From NCBI RefSeq assembly GCF_030406605.1, contig NZ_CP129104.1:1513415-1577414 (forward strand): DNA of 64,000 bases, read 5' to 3'. Under the pieces are notes generated by a model. The model worked only from the letters and a program-made list of their open reading frames with translations. It made no database searches and was not told where the DNA came from. The stretch comes from Curtobacterium sp. 458. GTDB taxonomy: Bacteria; Actinomycetota; Actinomycetes; Actinomycetales; Microbacteriaceae. The translations under genes were made by a program, and so were the position numbers. Positions 55,653 to 62,985 of the stretch are shown here, piece after piece; within the stretch, counting starts at the first letter, position 1; each line of letters opens with the position of its first letter.

Positions 55653-57616
55653 CCATCGAGTACACCACCACGGACGACACCACCACCGCGCGCGGAGGAC
55701 GCCCACACCGACCACTCCCGCTCGGGAGCACCACGCCGGGGGGCTGGCTGCTCGACCAGCTCCGGCTGCAGGCCGACGGCATCACCGGGCAGCTCGAGTC
55801 CGTCTGGTCCGACGTCGGCCCGGACAGCGGCTGGCTCGGCGGCCCGGGGGAGGACTGGGAGCGCGGACCGTACTACCTCGACGGGCTCGTCCCGCTCGCC
55901 CACGTGCTCCACGACGAACGGCTCCTCGCGCTCGCCAGCCCGTGGATCGAGTGGATCCTGGGGTCCCAGCGCGAGGACGGGTTCTTCGGCCCGGCTGGCA
56001 ACGACGACTGGTGGCCGCGGATGGTGGCGTGCAAGGTCCTCACGCAGCACGCCGACGCCACCGGCGACGATCGCGTCGCGCCGTTCCTCGCCCGGTACTT
56101 CCGGCACCAGCTGGACCACCTGCCCGAGCGGCCGCTGACGTCGTGGGGTCGTGCGCGCGGTGCTGACAACGCGCTCTCCGTCTGGTGGTTGCACGAGCGG
56201 ACCGGCGAGGACTGGCTGCTCGACCTCGTCGACCTGCTCGCCGAGCAGACCACGCGCTGGGACGACTACCTCGCCGCCGACCTCATCACCGGAGCCGCCC
56301 GGACGTTCTCGCACCGCACCCACGGGCCGAACGTCGCGATGGGACTCAAGACCGGGGCCGTCGAGGCCCTCCGCGACCACGACCTCGTCGGGCACGCGGC
56401 CCGCACCGAGGCGTCCTTCGCCGCCCTCGACCGGTGGCACGGACAGGCGTCGGGGTGGTTCTCCGGGGACGAGTGGCTCGGCGGTCCGTCGGCCACGGCC
56501 GGCATCGAGACGTGCCAGGTCGTGGAGATGATGTTCACGGCCGAGGTCCACGCGCAGGTCTACGGGCGGGGCGTCGACGGCGACCGGCTGGAGTCCCTCG
56601 CGTACAACCTGCTGCCGGCGTCGAGCGACCCCGAGATGCGCGGGCACCAGTACCACCAGCAGGCGAACCAGGTCGAGGTGTCCGTCGCCCGTCGCGAGTG
56701 GAGCTTCTCGTCCGACGACGCCGGCATCTTCGGCCTCGAACCGCACTTCGGCTGCTGCACCGCCAACCTGCACCAGGGGTGGCCGAAGTTCGTGTCCCAC
56801 CTCTGGCTCCGCGACGACGACGGCCTCCGCGTCGTCGCCTACGCCCCCTCCGAGGTCCGGACGGACGTCGACGGCGCCCCGGTCACGGTGACCGTCGACA
56901 CGACGTACCCGTTCGAGGAGACCGTCACCCTCCGCGTGCAGACCGAACGCCGCGAGCCCTTCGCTCTCCGCCTGCGGATCCCGGTGTGGGCGACCGACGC
57001 AACGCTGACCGTCGGCGGTGCGGCGGTGTCGCTGCGCCACTCCCCGGCCACGGGAGGCGCGCTGGGAGACGAGCCGGGCCTCCAGGTCGACGACGGCTAC
57101 GTCACCCTCGTCCGCGACTGGTCCACGGCCACCGACGTCGTCCTCGTCCTGCCCATGCGGGCACGCGTCGTCCGTCGTGAACGCCAGGCGGCGGCCGTCC
57201 GCCTCGGCCCGCTCGTGATGGTGTACTCGCCCGGCGAACGATGGGTCGAGCACGTCGGCGCCCCGGGCATCGGGGAGTGGGAGGTGCACCCGCGCGGGTC
57301 GTGGAACTGGGGGCTCGCCGACGTGCGCGAGGCCGGTGCTTGGCGCGTCACACGCGGCGCCGTGCCAGCCGCACCGTGGTCGCTCGGTCACCGGCGCGAC
57401 GCAGCCGTGGTGCTGCATGCTCCCGGCGCCCGTGCCACCGAGTGGCGCATGGCCGGGGCACAGGCTGCACCGCCGCCCGCGAGTCCGGTCCTCGACCACG
57501 GTCCGGACGACGACCTCCGACTGGTGCCCTACGGATCCGCCCGGTTGCGGATCACGGAGTTCCCCGTCGTCGGGAACTGGCGAGACCGCGACGACCCGGA
57601 CGAGCCCGTCCGGTGA
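55649..57616 (+). CDS. GH127 beta-L-arabinofuranosidase
   Basis: 655 residues, no signal peptide. Family features: an alpha/alpha barrel with GIETCQVVEMMFTAEV, and HFGCCTANLHQGWPKFV, where the Cys pair belongs to the Zn-thiolate catalytic site of GH127. Releases beta-L-arabinofuranose from arabino-oligosaccharides of plant hydroxyproline-rich glycoproteins. Starts inside the 4-nt overlap with permease 2, so uptake and hydrolysis are one operon. Confidence 0.92.
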   Translation: MTIEYTTTDDTTTARGGRPHRPLPLGSTTPGGWLLDQLRLQADGITGQLESVWSDVGPDSGWLGGPGEDWERGPYYLDGLVPLAHVLHDERLLALASPWIEWILGSQREDGFFGPAGNDDWWPRMVACKVLTQHADATGDDRVAPFLARYFRHQLDHLPERPLTSWGRARGADNALSVWWLHERTGEDWLLDLVDLLAEQTTRWDDYLAADLITGAARTFSHRTHGPNVAMGLKTGAVEALRDHDLVGHAARTEASFAALDRWHGQASGWFSGDEWLGGPSATAGIETCQVVEMMFTAEVHAQVYGRGVDGDRLESLAYNLLPASSDPEMRGHQYHQQANQVEVSVARREWSFSSDDAGIFGLEPHFGCCTANLHQGWPKFVSHLWLRDDDGLRVVAYAPSEVRTDVDGAPVTVTVDTTYPFEETVTLRVQTERREPFALRLRIPVWATDATLTVGGAAVSLRHSPATGGALGDEPGLQVDDGYVTLVRDWSTATDVVLVLPMRARVVRRERQAAAVRLGPLVMVYSPGERWVEHVGAPGIGEWEVHPRGSWNWGLADVREAGAWRVTRGAVPAAPWSLGHRRDAAVVLHAPGARATEWRMAGAQAAPPPASPVLDHGPDDDLRLVPYGSARLRITEFPVVGNWRDRDDPDEPVR

Positions 57617-57623
57617 TCGACCG

Positions 57624-57654
57624 CCCGGAGGTGCGTGGTGCGCGCGCCTCCGGG
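57624..57654 (+). terminator. Hairpin behind GH127 gene
   Basis: CCCGGAGGTGCG (57624-57635) and CGCGCCTCCGGG (57643-57654) pair with one mismatch, 7 nt after the stop; a member of the shared hairpin family. Confidence 0.7.
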
Positions 57655-57800
57655 TCCAGGGCCCCCTCCGTCCCCGGCCAGCGGCCGTCGGTGACGAACC
57701 TGAAGCCATCGTCATGTTCCGGTCGCAACCGCGAGCGCACCGCTGCTCTACCGTCGGTCTCGGGGGCTCGTCGCTCCCGCCGACCCTCCGAGGAGCACCG

Positions 57801-58373
57801 ATGTCGACGACACCCCCTGGCTGGTACCCCGACCCCTCCGGTCAGCACGGCACCCGGTGGTGGGACGGCGTGCAGTGGACCGACCAGGTCGGGCCGCCGA
57901 CGTCCCAGATGGCCCGCCCGCACATCCCCGACCACGTGCCGACCGACACCGTGTGGGTGTGGATCATGGCGCTGCTGCCGATCGTCTCGTTGCCGGTCTC
58001 GCTCCTGTACCAGCCCGAGTTCCGCTACGAGGTCCTCCCGGGTGGCGTCCGGACCGTCGATCCACGGTCGATCTACACCGCCGGGTACCTGCTCGTGCAG
58101 GGGTTCACCGTCCTGGTCTACGCCGCGACCGTCGTGCTCGCGTACTTCGACCACCGCGAGCTGAAGCGGCGCGGCGTGGTGCGTCCGTTCCCGTGGGGCT
58201 GGGCGTTCCTGCTGTCCCCGATCCTGTACCTGATCGGCCGGTACGTCGTCGTCCGGAAGGTCGCGCCCGGCCGACCCATGTGGCCGCTCTGGACCAACAT
58301 CGCCCTGCTCGTCATCGGCCTGGTGATCGGCATCGCTCGGAGCGTCGCGATCTTCCAGCAGATGCTGCCCTAG
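57801..58373 (+). CDS. DUF2510 membrane protein
   Basis: 190 residues. N-terminal DUF2510 (PPGWYPDPSGQHGTRWWDGVQWTD) followed by four helices (MALLPIVSLPVSLLY, GYLLVQGFTVLVYAATVVLAYF, FLLSPILYLIGRYVVV, TNIALLVIGLVIGIARSV). AGGAGC lies 4 nt before ATG 57801. TACCGT at about 57749 may be its -10. Function unknown; second DUF2510 protein of the window. Confidence 0.82.
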   Translation: MSTTPPGWYPDPSGQHGTRWWDGVQWTDQVGPPTSQMARPHIPDHVPTDTVWVWIMALLPIVSLPVSLLYQPEFRYEVLPGGVRTVDPRSIYTAGYLLVQGFTVLVYAATVVLAYFDHRELKRRGVVRPFPWGWAFLLSPILYLIGRYVVVRKVAPGRPMWPLWTNIALLVIGLVIGIARSVAIFQQMLP

Positions 58374-58382
58374 TACCGCCTA

Positions 58383-59579
58383 CTACCGCGCCCTGACCAG
58401 CCGCGGGATCCGCTCCTTGAACGGGAAGAACCCCCGCGATGCGAACGGCCACGCGCGGCTGTCCCACGGGCGTCGCACCGTCACGAGCCCCACTCCCTCC
58501 GCTGCGAGTGCCGGCCGCAGCACGTCGAGCCGCTCCTGCACCGGCCCGACCGGGGCGTACGGCACGAGGACCGTGTCGAGCGCTGCCGACCGGGCCCAGT
58601 CCACGACGGTCGATGCATCGGCGGCGCCGAGGGTCACCGCCGGGAGCCCGGCGGCATCGGCCGTCCGGGCGGCAGCGTCCGCGACGGCTCCGGTCGTGAA
58701 GGCCTCGACGAGCGGCGACACCGGCGCGGGCGAGCGGGCTCCGGCATCGGCGAACACCGCCGCCGAACGCAGCGTGGGTGCGGCCGGGCCCAGCGCGGTC
58801 AGCAGGGAGGCGGGCTCGAGGTCCTCCTCGTGCAGCAGCAGCCCGACCCGCGACCCGATCTCCCCGACGACGTCCTCCGGGGCGATCGGCGTCGCCGGTG
58901 GGAACGGCTCCTCGTCGAGCGGCCGCGCGGTCGTCGCGAGTCCCCTCGGTGCGAAGCGGCCCTCGGTGTAGCGGGCGATGTTCTCCGTCGTCGCCAGGTA
59001 GGTCTTCCCCCGGGTCTGCAGCCCCGCCACCCACCGCCACGAGAGCGTGTTCGACGCCGCGTCGCCGTCGAGGAGGTGCCGGAGGAAGAAGTCCGCCCCG
59101 AGCTGCCACGGCAGCCCGAGCGTGAACACCCAGATGCTCGCGAACCACATCCGGACGTGGTTGTGCAGGTACCCCGTGTCGACGAGTTCCCGCGCCCAGG
59201 CGTCCATCGCGTCGATCCCGGTCCGACCCGCGACGGCGTCCTCGTAGCCGTCCGGCAGGTCCCCTGCGAACAGCTCCCGGACCCCGTCCCGGTAGCGCCG
59301 CCACACCTCGGGACGCTGCTCCAGCCACCCCTTCCAGTAGGTCCGCCAGAACACCTCCTGCACGAACTTCTCGGCGGCGTGCAGGCTGTGGCGCTCGAGG
59401 ACGGCGTCGACGACCTCCTCCTCGGTCACCAGCCGGTGCCGGACACACGGCGACAGCCCCGAGACGTTCGACCGCGAAGGGCCCAGGTCGTGGTTGCGGT
59501 CGCGTCGGTAGTCGGCGCCGGCTCGGGGCACGAAGTCGTGCAGGGCCTCGAGGCCAGCCGCGCGGGTGGGGATGAACAC
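58383..59579 (-). CDS. Photolyase/cryptochrome-like FAD protein with FAD domain first
   Basis: 398 residues. The N-terminal 200 residues match the FAD-binding helical domain of photolyases: AEKFVQEVFWRTYWKGWLE, GYLHNHVRMWFASIW, and DGDAASNTLSWRWVAGLQTRGKTYLA. Normal photolyases begin with an alpha/beta antenna domain; here the FAD domain is first and an alpha/beta-like region (AVFADAGARS to FFPFKERIPR) follows, as if the order were permuted. DNA repair or photoreception cannot be told. GTG 59579 opens FIPTRAAGLEALHDFVPRAG. Confidence 0.82.
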   Translation of the reverse strand: MFIPTRAAGLEALHDFVPRAGADYRRDRNHDLGPSRSNVSGLSPCVRHRLVTEEEVVDAVLERHSLHAAEKFVQEVFWRTYWKGWLEQRPEVWRRYRDGVRELFAGDLPDGYEDAVAGRTGIDAMDAWARELVDTGYLHNHVRMWFASIWVFTLGLPWQLGADFFLRHLLDGDAASNTLSWRWVAGLQTRGKTYLATTENIARYTEGRFAPRGLATTARPLDEEPFPPATPIAPEDVVGEIGSRVGLLLHEEDLEPASLLTALGPAAPTLRSAAVFADAGARSPAPVSPLVEAFTTGAVADAAARTADAAGLPAVTLGAADASTVVDWARSAALDTVLVPYAPVGPVQERLDVLRPALAAEGVGLVTVRRPWDSRAWPFASRGFFPFKERIPRLVRAR

Positions 59580-59685
59580 CGCGCCATCCTGCGCCCGTGG
59601 TCGTACGGCCAGCCGAGAGCCGCTGTACCCGGCGGCCGCGACCCGACGGCCCGACGTGACCGGGGGTCGCTGACGCGACCAGGTC

Positions 59686-59729
59686 CGGACTGGAGGCACG
59701 GTTCGGGCCCGCACCGCGCCTCCAGTCCG
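59686..59729. repeat. Hairpin of the GGAGGCGCG family before photolyase-like gene
   Basis: CGGACTGGAGGCACGG (59686-59701) and CCGCGCCTCCAGTCCG (59714-59729) pair with one mismatch. The right arm ends where the stop codon of the immunity-like gene begins, so it can terminate that gene. Confidence 0.7.
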
Positions 59730-60260
59730 TCAGGTGGTCCGGATCGCGGACTGGAGCCGCTCGATGTGCGCTCCGAGCGCTCCGGATGCCAGCAGGCCGG
59801 GACCGAGTGGGCCGGACGTGTCCTCGCCGAGGAGCGGCAGGCGTCGCAGTGCCGCGCGGACCGGCTCGCCCGCGTGTGCGAGCTGCCAGGCGAACTCCTC
59901 GTCGCCGCCCGCGCCGGGGGCCGCGAGTTCCGCGGCGCGCGCTGCGTACGCAGCGGCGCCGAGCGCGTGCGCACCCATGTGTGCGACGCCCGACGCCTGT
60001 CCTGCGGCGCGTGCCGCCGCCCGTCCGGCGTCCGAGCTCGCGGCGTGCGCGGCGCGACCGGCGACGAACCGATCGCGGATCTGTCCAGCGGTGTCCAGCT
60101 CGCCGGAGGCGAAGCGGCGCGCCCGATCGATCCCGTCGCGCGGCCGGCCGTCGTCCGGCGCCTCGGCCTCGAAGAGTGCGAGCACGCGCTCCGCGCAGTC
60201 CGCCGCCCAGGCCGCGACGAGCCGTCGGTCCGCCTCGTCGAGGGCCTGGGGTGACGTCAT
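59730..60260 (-). CDS. Putative immunity protein (Imm5-like helical family)
   Basis: 176 residues, all-helical and Ala/Arg/Asp rich. LDEADRRLVAAWAADCAERVLALFEAEAPDDGRPRDGIDRAR and GAHALGAAAYAARAAELA match the actinobacterial family named putative immunity protein. No polymorphic toxin is adjacent, so the assignment rests on family naming. ATG 60260. Confidence 0.7.
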   Translation of the reverse strand: MTSPQALDEADRRLVAAWAADCAERVLALFEAEAPDDGRPRDGIDRARRFASGELDTAGQIRDRFVAGRAAHAASSDAGRAAARAAGQASGVAHMGAHALGAAAYAARAAELAAPGAGGDEEFAWQLAHAGEPVRAALRRLPLLGEDTSGPLGPGLLASGALGAHIERLQSAIRTT

Positions 60261-60274
60261 GCGCGGAAGGCTAG

Positions 60275-60322
60275 CGGACGGCCGGGAGGCGCGGCGCCGA
60301 CCCGCGCCGCGCCTCCTGTCCG
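60275..60322. terminator. Hairpin behind GH32 gene
   Basis: Left arm from 60275 (CGGACGGCCGGGAGGCGCGG) and right arm 60304-60322 pair imperfectly; includes the dispersed element at 60279-60293. It directly follows the GH32 stop on the minus strand. Confidence 0.65.
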
Positions 60323-61795
60323 TCAGCGGGTCGCGACGGTCACCCGCCGCAGCGTGAACCCACCGTCCTGCGCGAAGAGGCCCAGCCGCCCGGACGGGCG
60401 GTCGTAGAGCCGCGTGCTGAGCGCGACGGAACCGTCCACGACCACCACGCAGATGTCGCCGTCCAGGTGCACGACGATCCGGTGCTGGCCGGGGTCGAGC
60501 GGCACCGGACGCTCGAGCTCGACGGCGTGCGGCACGTCGCCGAGGACCTGCCACTGCTCGCCACCCGTGGAGCCGCGCGGCCAACGGTCGAGCACCATCC
60601 GGCGGCGGTCGGGTTCGAGGCGCAGCGCGTAGCCCTCCTCGGCGTCGTCGCTCGTGCGGAGCAGCACGCCGAACGCGCGGGTGTCGGCGTCGACGTCGAG
60701 GTCGATCGACACGAGTGCCTCGGTCGGCAGCTCGGGCCCGACCCAGGCTGCGTACCGGGACTGCGCGTCGTGGCCGACCGACCCGGCCGCACCGTTCGTC
60801 GGGCCGAAGGCGTCCGTGACGTCGACCTCGTCCGCGTACGCGCGCTGCAGTCGCTCGGGGAGGTCGAACCGCAGCGAGCCGTCCGGTCGCTGGTGCGCCT
60901 GGAGCGTCGCCATCGTGCCCGCCCACTGCCAGGCGCCGGCGTCACGCTCGCCCTCCTTCGTGGCGATCCACCCGACGAAGAAGCGGTCGTCGCCGAAGGC
61001 GACCGTCTTCGCCGCGTAGAACGCCCGCCCGTCGACGGCGTCGTCGGCCGGCGCGAGCCACGGGCCGTCGGGTGAGGTGGCGGTCCGGTACCGGGTGCAG
61101 AACGCGTCGGAGAACTCCGAGTACACGAGGTACCACCAGTCGCCCCACCGGAAGACGTCGGGGCACTCGTGGGCGATGAACCGGTGCGGTGCCCAGAGCG
61201 GTTCGGCGTCTCGCCACGTCACGAGGTCGTCGGACTCGAGCCGCGCGACGAGGCCCGAGCGACGGTACGGCTCGTCCGGACGCCGGGTCGCGATGAGCAT
61301 CTGCCACGGGCCGTCGGCGGACGGGCGGTGGACGAACGGGTCGCGCCAGTCCTCCGGGGCGTAGCCGGGCAGGGCGGGCAGGTCCCACTCGGGGTGCTTC
61401 GTCCAGGAGGTCGGGTCACCGTCGGAGGTGGCGTGGCAGACCACCTGGACGTCCCCCTGTCCGCGGTCGGTCTCGACCGTGACGTGCGGGTTGTGGCCGG
61501 TCGAGAACAGGTGGAGCGTGCCGTCGTCCCCGCGGACGACGCTGCCCGTGTAGCAGTCGTGGTCGCTGGCGTCCGGACCGCCGGAGGGCAGCACGACGCC
61601 GTGGTCCTCGAAGGTGACGAAGTCGGTCGTCGTCACGGCAGCCCACGGCATGCCCGTGATCCGCTCGAGCGGGGGAGCGTCAGGTCGTTCGTCGAGCAGG
61701 TAGTACAGCCATACGGTGCCGTCGAGCTCGACCGGGATGACGTCCCCGACGAAGCCGTCCGCCGGCCGGTGGTGGGTGCTCGGGTGCGTGGTCAC
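60323..61795 (-). CDS. GH32 family fructosidase-like glycoside hydrolase
   Basis: 490 residues, cytoplasmic. Five-bladed propeller motifs: the nucleophile Asp18 in GFVGDVIPV (instead of the common NDPNG), Arg-Asp-Pro at 151-153 in WRDPFV, and the acid/base region HECPDVF with Glu210. A C-terminal beta-sandwich closes the protein. The GDV variant is that of a GH32 subgroup acting on fructans or related sugars; exact substrate unknown. GTG 61795 overlaps the LacI stop by 4 nt. Confidence 0.88.
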   Translation of the reverse strand: MTTHPSTHHRPADGFVGDVIPVELDGTVWLYYLLDERPDAPPLERITGMPWAAVTTTDFVTFEDHGVVLPSGGPDASDHDCYTGSVVRGDDGTLHLFSTGHNPHVTVETDRGQGDVQVVCHATSDGDPTSWTKHPEWDLPALPGYAPEDWRDPFVHRPSADGPWQMLIATRRPDEPYRRSGLVARLESDDLVTWRDAEPLWAPHRFIAHECPDVFRWGDWWYLVYSEFSDAFCTRYRTATSPDGPWLAPADDAVDGRAFYAAKTVAFGDDRFFVGWIATKEGERDAGAWQWAGTMATLQAHQRPDGSLRFDLPERLQRAYADEVDVTDAFGPTNGAAGSVGHDAQSRYAAWVGPELPTEALVSIDLDVDADTRAFGVLLRTSDDAEEGYALRLEPDRRRMVLDRWPRGSTGGEQWQVLGDVPHAVELERPVPLDPGQHRIVVHLDGDICVVVVDGSVALSTRLYDRPSGRLGLFAQDGGFTLRRVTVATR

Positions 61796-62850
61796 TCGGT
61801 GTCCTCGGGGGTCGGTGGCGTGCGCGGGGCGCCGAGAGAGTTGCGTGGCACGTACTCGCACGGCACGAGGTGTCGGCCTGGCTGCTGCCGCTCTGCGAGC
61901 AGCAGGGTGCCGGCCTCGAACCCCATCTGCTGGTGGGGCAGCGCGACCGTCGTCAGCGGCGGGTGCATCTGGTCCGCGAGGTCTGGCTGGTCGTCGAACC
62001 CGACGATGCTGATGTCCTCCGGGCATCGCAGACCGAGCGACTGCGCGGCCATCAGCGCGCCGACGGCCATCCGGTCGTTGCCGCAGACGATCGCCGTCGG
62101 AGGGTCCTCGGTGAGGATCGCCGTCGCGAGGTCGTGTCCGGAGCCGACCTGGTAGTTCCCGAACCGGACGGGCACGTCGTCCAGCGCGATGCCCGCCGCG
62201 GTGGCGGCGTCGTCGAACCCGCGCTTGCGTTCCCGGCACGCGTAGTCCTGCTCGGGTCCGCCGAGGAACGCGACCCGGGTGTGCCCGGCGGCGAACACGG
62301 CTGCGGCCACGTCGAGGCCGCCCTGGTACTCGTCCGCGAGCACGGTCACCGCCGGGGCGTCGCCGGGTGGGTAGCAGTTGACGAACACGGTCGGCACGTC
62401 GTCCGCGCCCGCGACCGGTGCGACGTCCTCGGGGCCGGGGGCCGCGTAGACGAGCCCCGCGACGCCCTGCTGCACGAGGTTCGCCACCGCTGCCTTCCCG
62501 CCGTCGGAGGTCTGCGCCGTCTCGACCACGAAGCAGACGTACCCGGCCTCCTGCACGGCCTGCTGCACACCGAGCACGATGTGGCCGGCGTAGGGCTGCG
62601 AGACGAGGCGGTCCGCGATGACGCCCACCGTGTACGAGCGGTTCGACCGGAGGGACTGCGCGGCGCGGTTCGGCTGGAAGTTCAGCTCCTTCGCCGCCTC
62701 CCACACCCGGGTGCGGGTCTCCTCGGCCACCGAGACGTCGCGACGGTCGTTCAGGACGAACGACACCGTCGGTTGCGACACCCCGGCGTGCCGCGCGACG
62801 TCCTTCATGGTGACGCGGTGCGGCTGCGCTGTCCGCTTTCGGCTCGCCAT
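61792..62850 (-). CDS. LacI-family regulator of GH32 and second ABC operon
   Basis: 352 residues. HTH VTMKDVARHAGVSQPTVSFVLNDRR at residues 13-37, then ELNFQPNRAAQSLRSNRSYTVGVIADRL leading to the ligand domain. ATG 62850 has GGAGGATCG upstream. Transcribed before GH32 and divergent from the binding-protein gene; the AATACGTATT operators lie between. Confidence 0.92.
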   Translation of the reverse strand: MASRKRTAQPHRVTMKDVARHAGVSQPTVSFVLNDRRDVSVAEETRTRVWEAAKELNFQPNRAAQSLRSNRSYTVGVIADRLVSQPYAGHIVLGVQQAVQEAGYVCFVVETAQTSDGGKAAVANLVQQGVAGLVYAAPGPEDVAPVAGADDVPTVFVNCYPPGDAPAVTVLADEYQGGLDVAAAVFAAGHTRVAFLGGPEQDYACRERKRGFDDAATAAGIALDDVPVRFGNYQVGSGHDLATAILTEDPPTAIVCGNDRMAVGALMAAQSLGLRCPEDISIVGFDDQPDLADQMHPPLTTVALPHQQMGFEAGTLLLAERQQPGRHLVPCEYVPRNSLGAPRTPPTPEDTE

Positions 62851-62882
62851 CGATCCTCCTTCGACGCCTCATCATGGCATGA

Positions 62883-62943
62883 GCAAATACGTATTGCCAC
62901 CTCTCCACCCAGTGTGTACAGTCGCCCTGCAAATACGTATTGG
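62883..62943 (+). promoter_or_regulatory. Promoter flanked by two AATACGTATT operators
   Basis: GCAAATACGTATTGCC (62883-62898) and the same core at 62932-62941 (TGCAAATACGTATTGG), 46 bp centre to centre. Between them lie -35 TTGCCA (62894-62899), a 17-bp spacer and -10 TACAGT (62917-62922). The upstream operator overlaps -35 and the downstream one covers the start point, allowing repression by looping. Confidence 0.88.
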
Positions 62944-62985
62944 TCCCGAACGGCGGGGCCACGATCGCTCAGAGAGGAGCGACCC

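Noticed and set aside
55616..57715. 699-residue minus-strand ORF opposite GH127
   Set aside because: No motif, antisense to an intact glycoside hydrolase.
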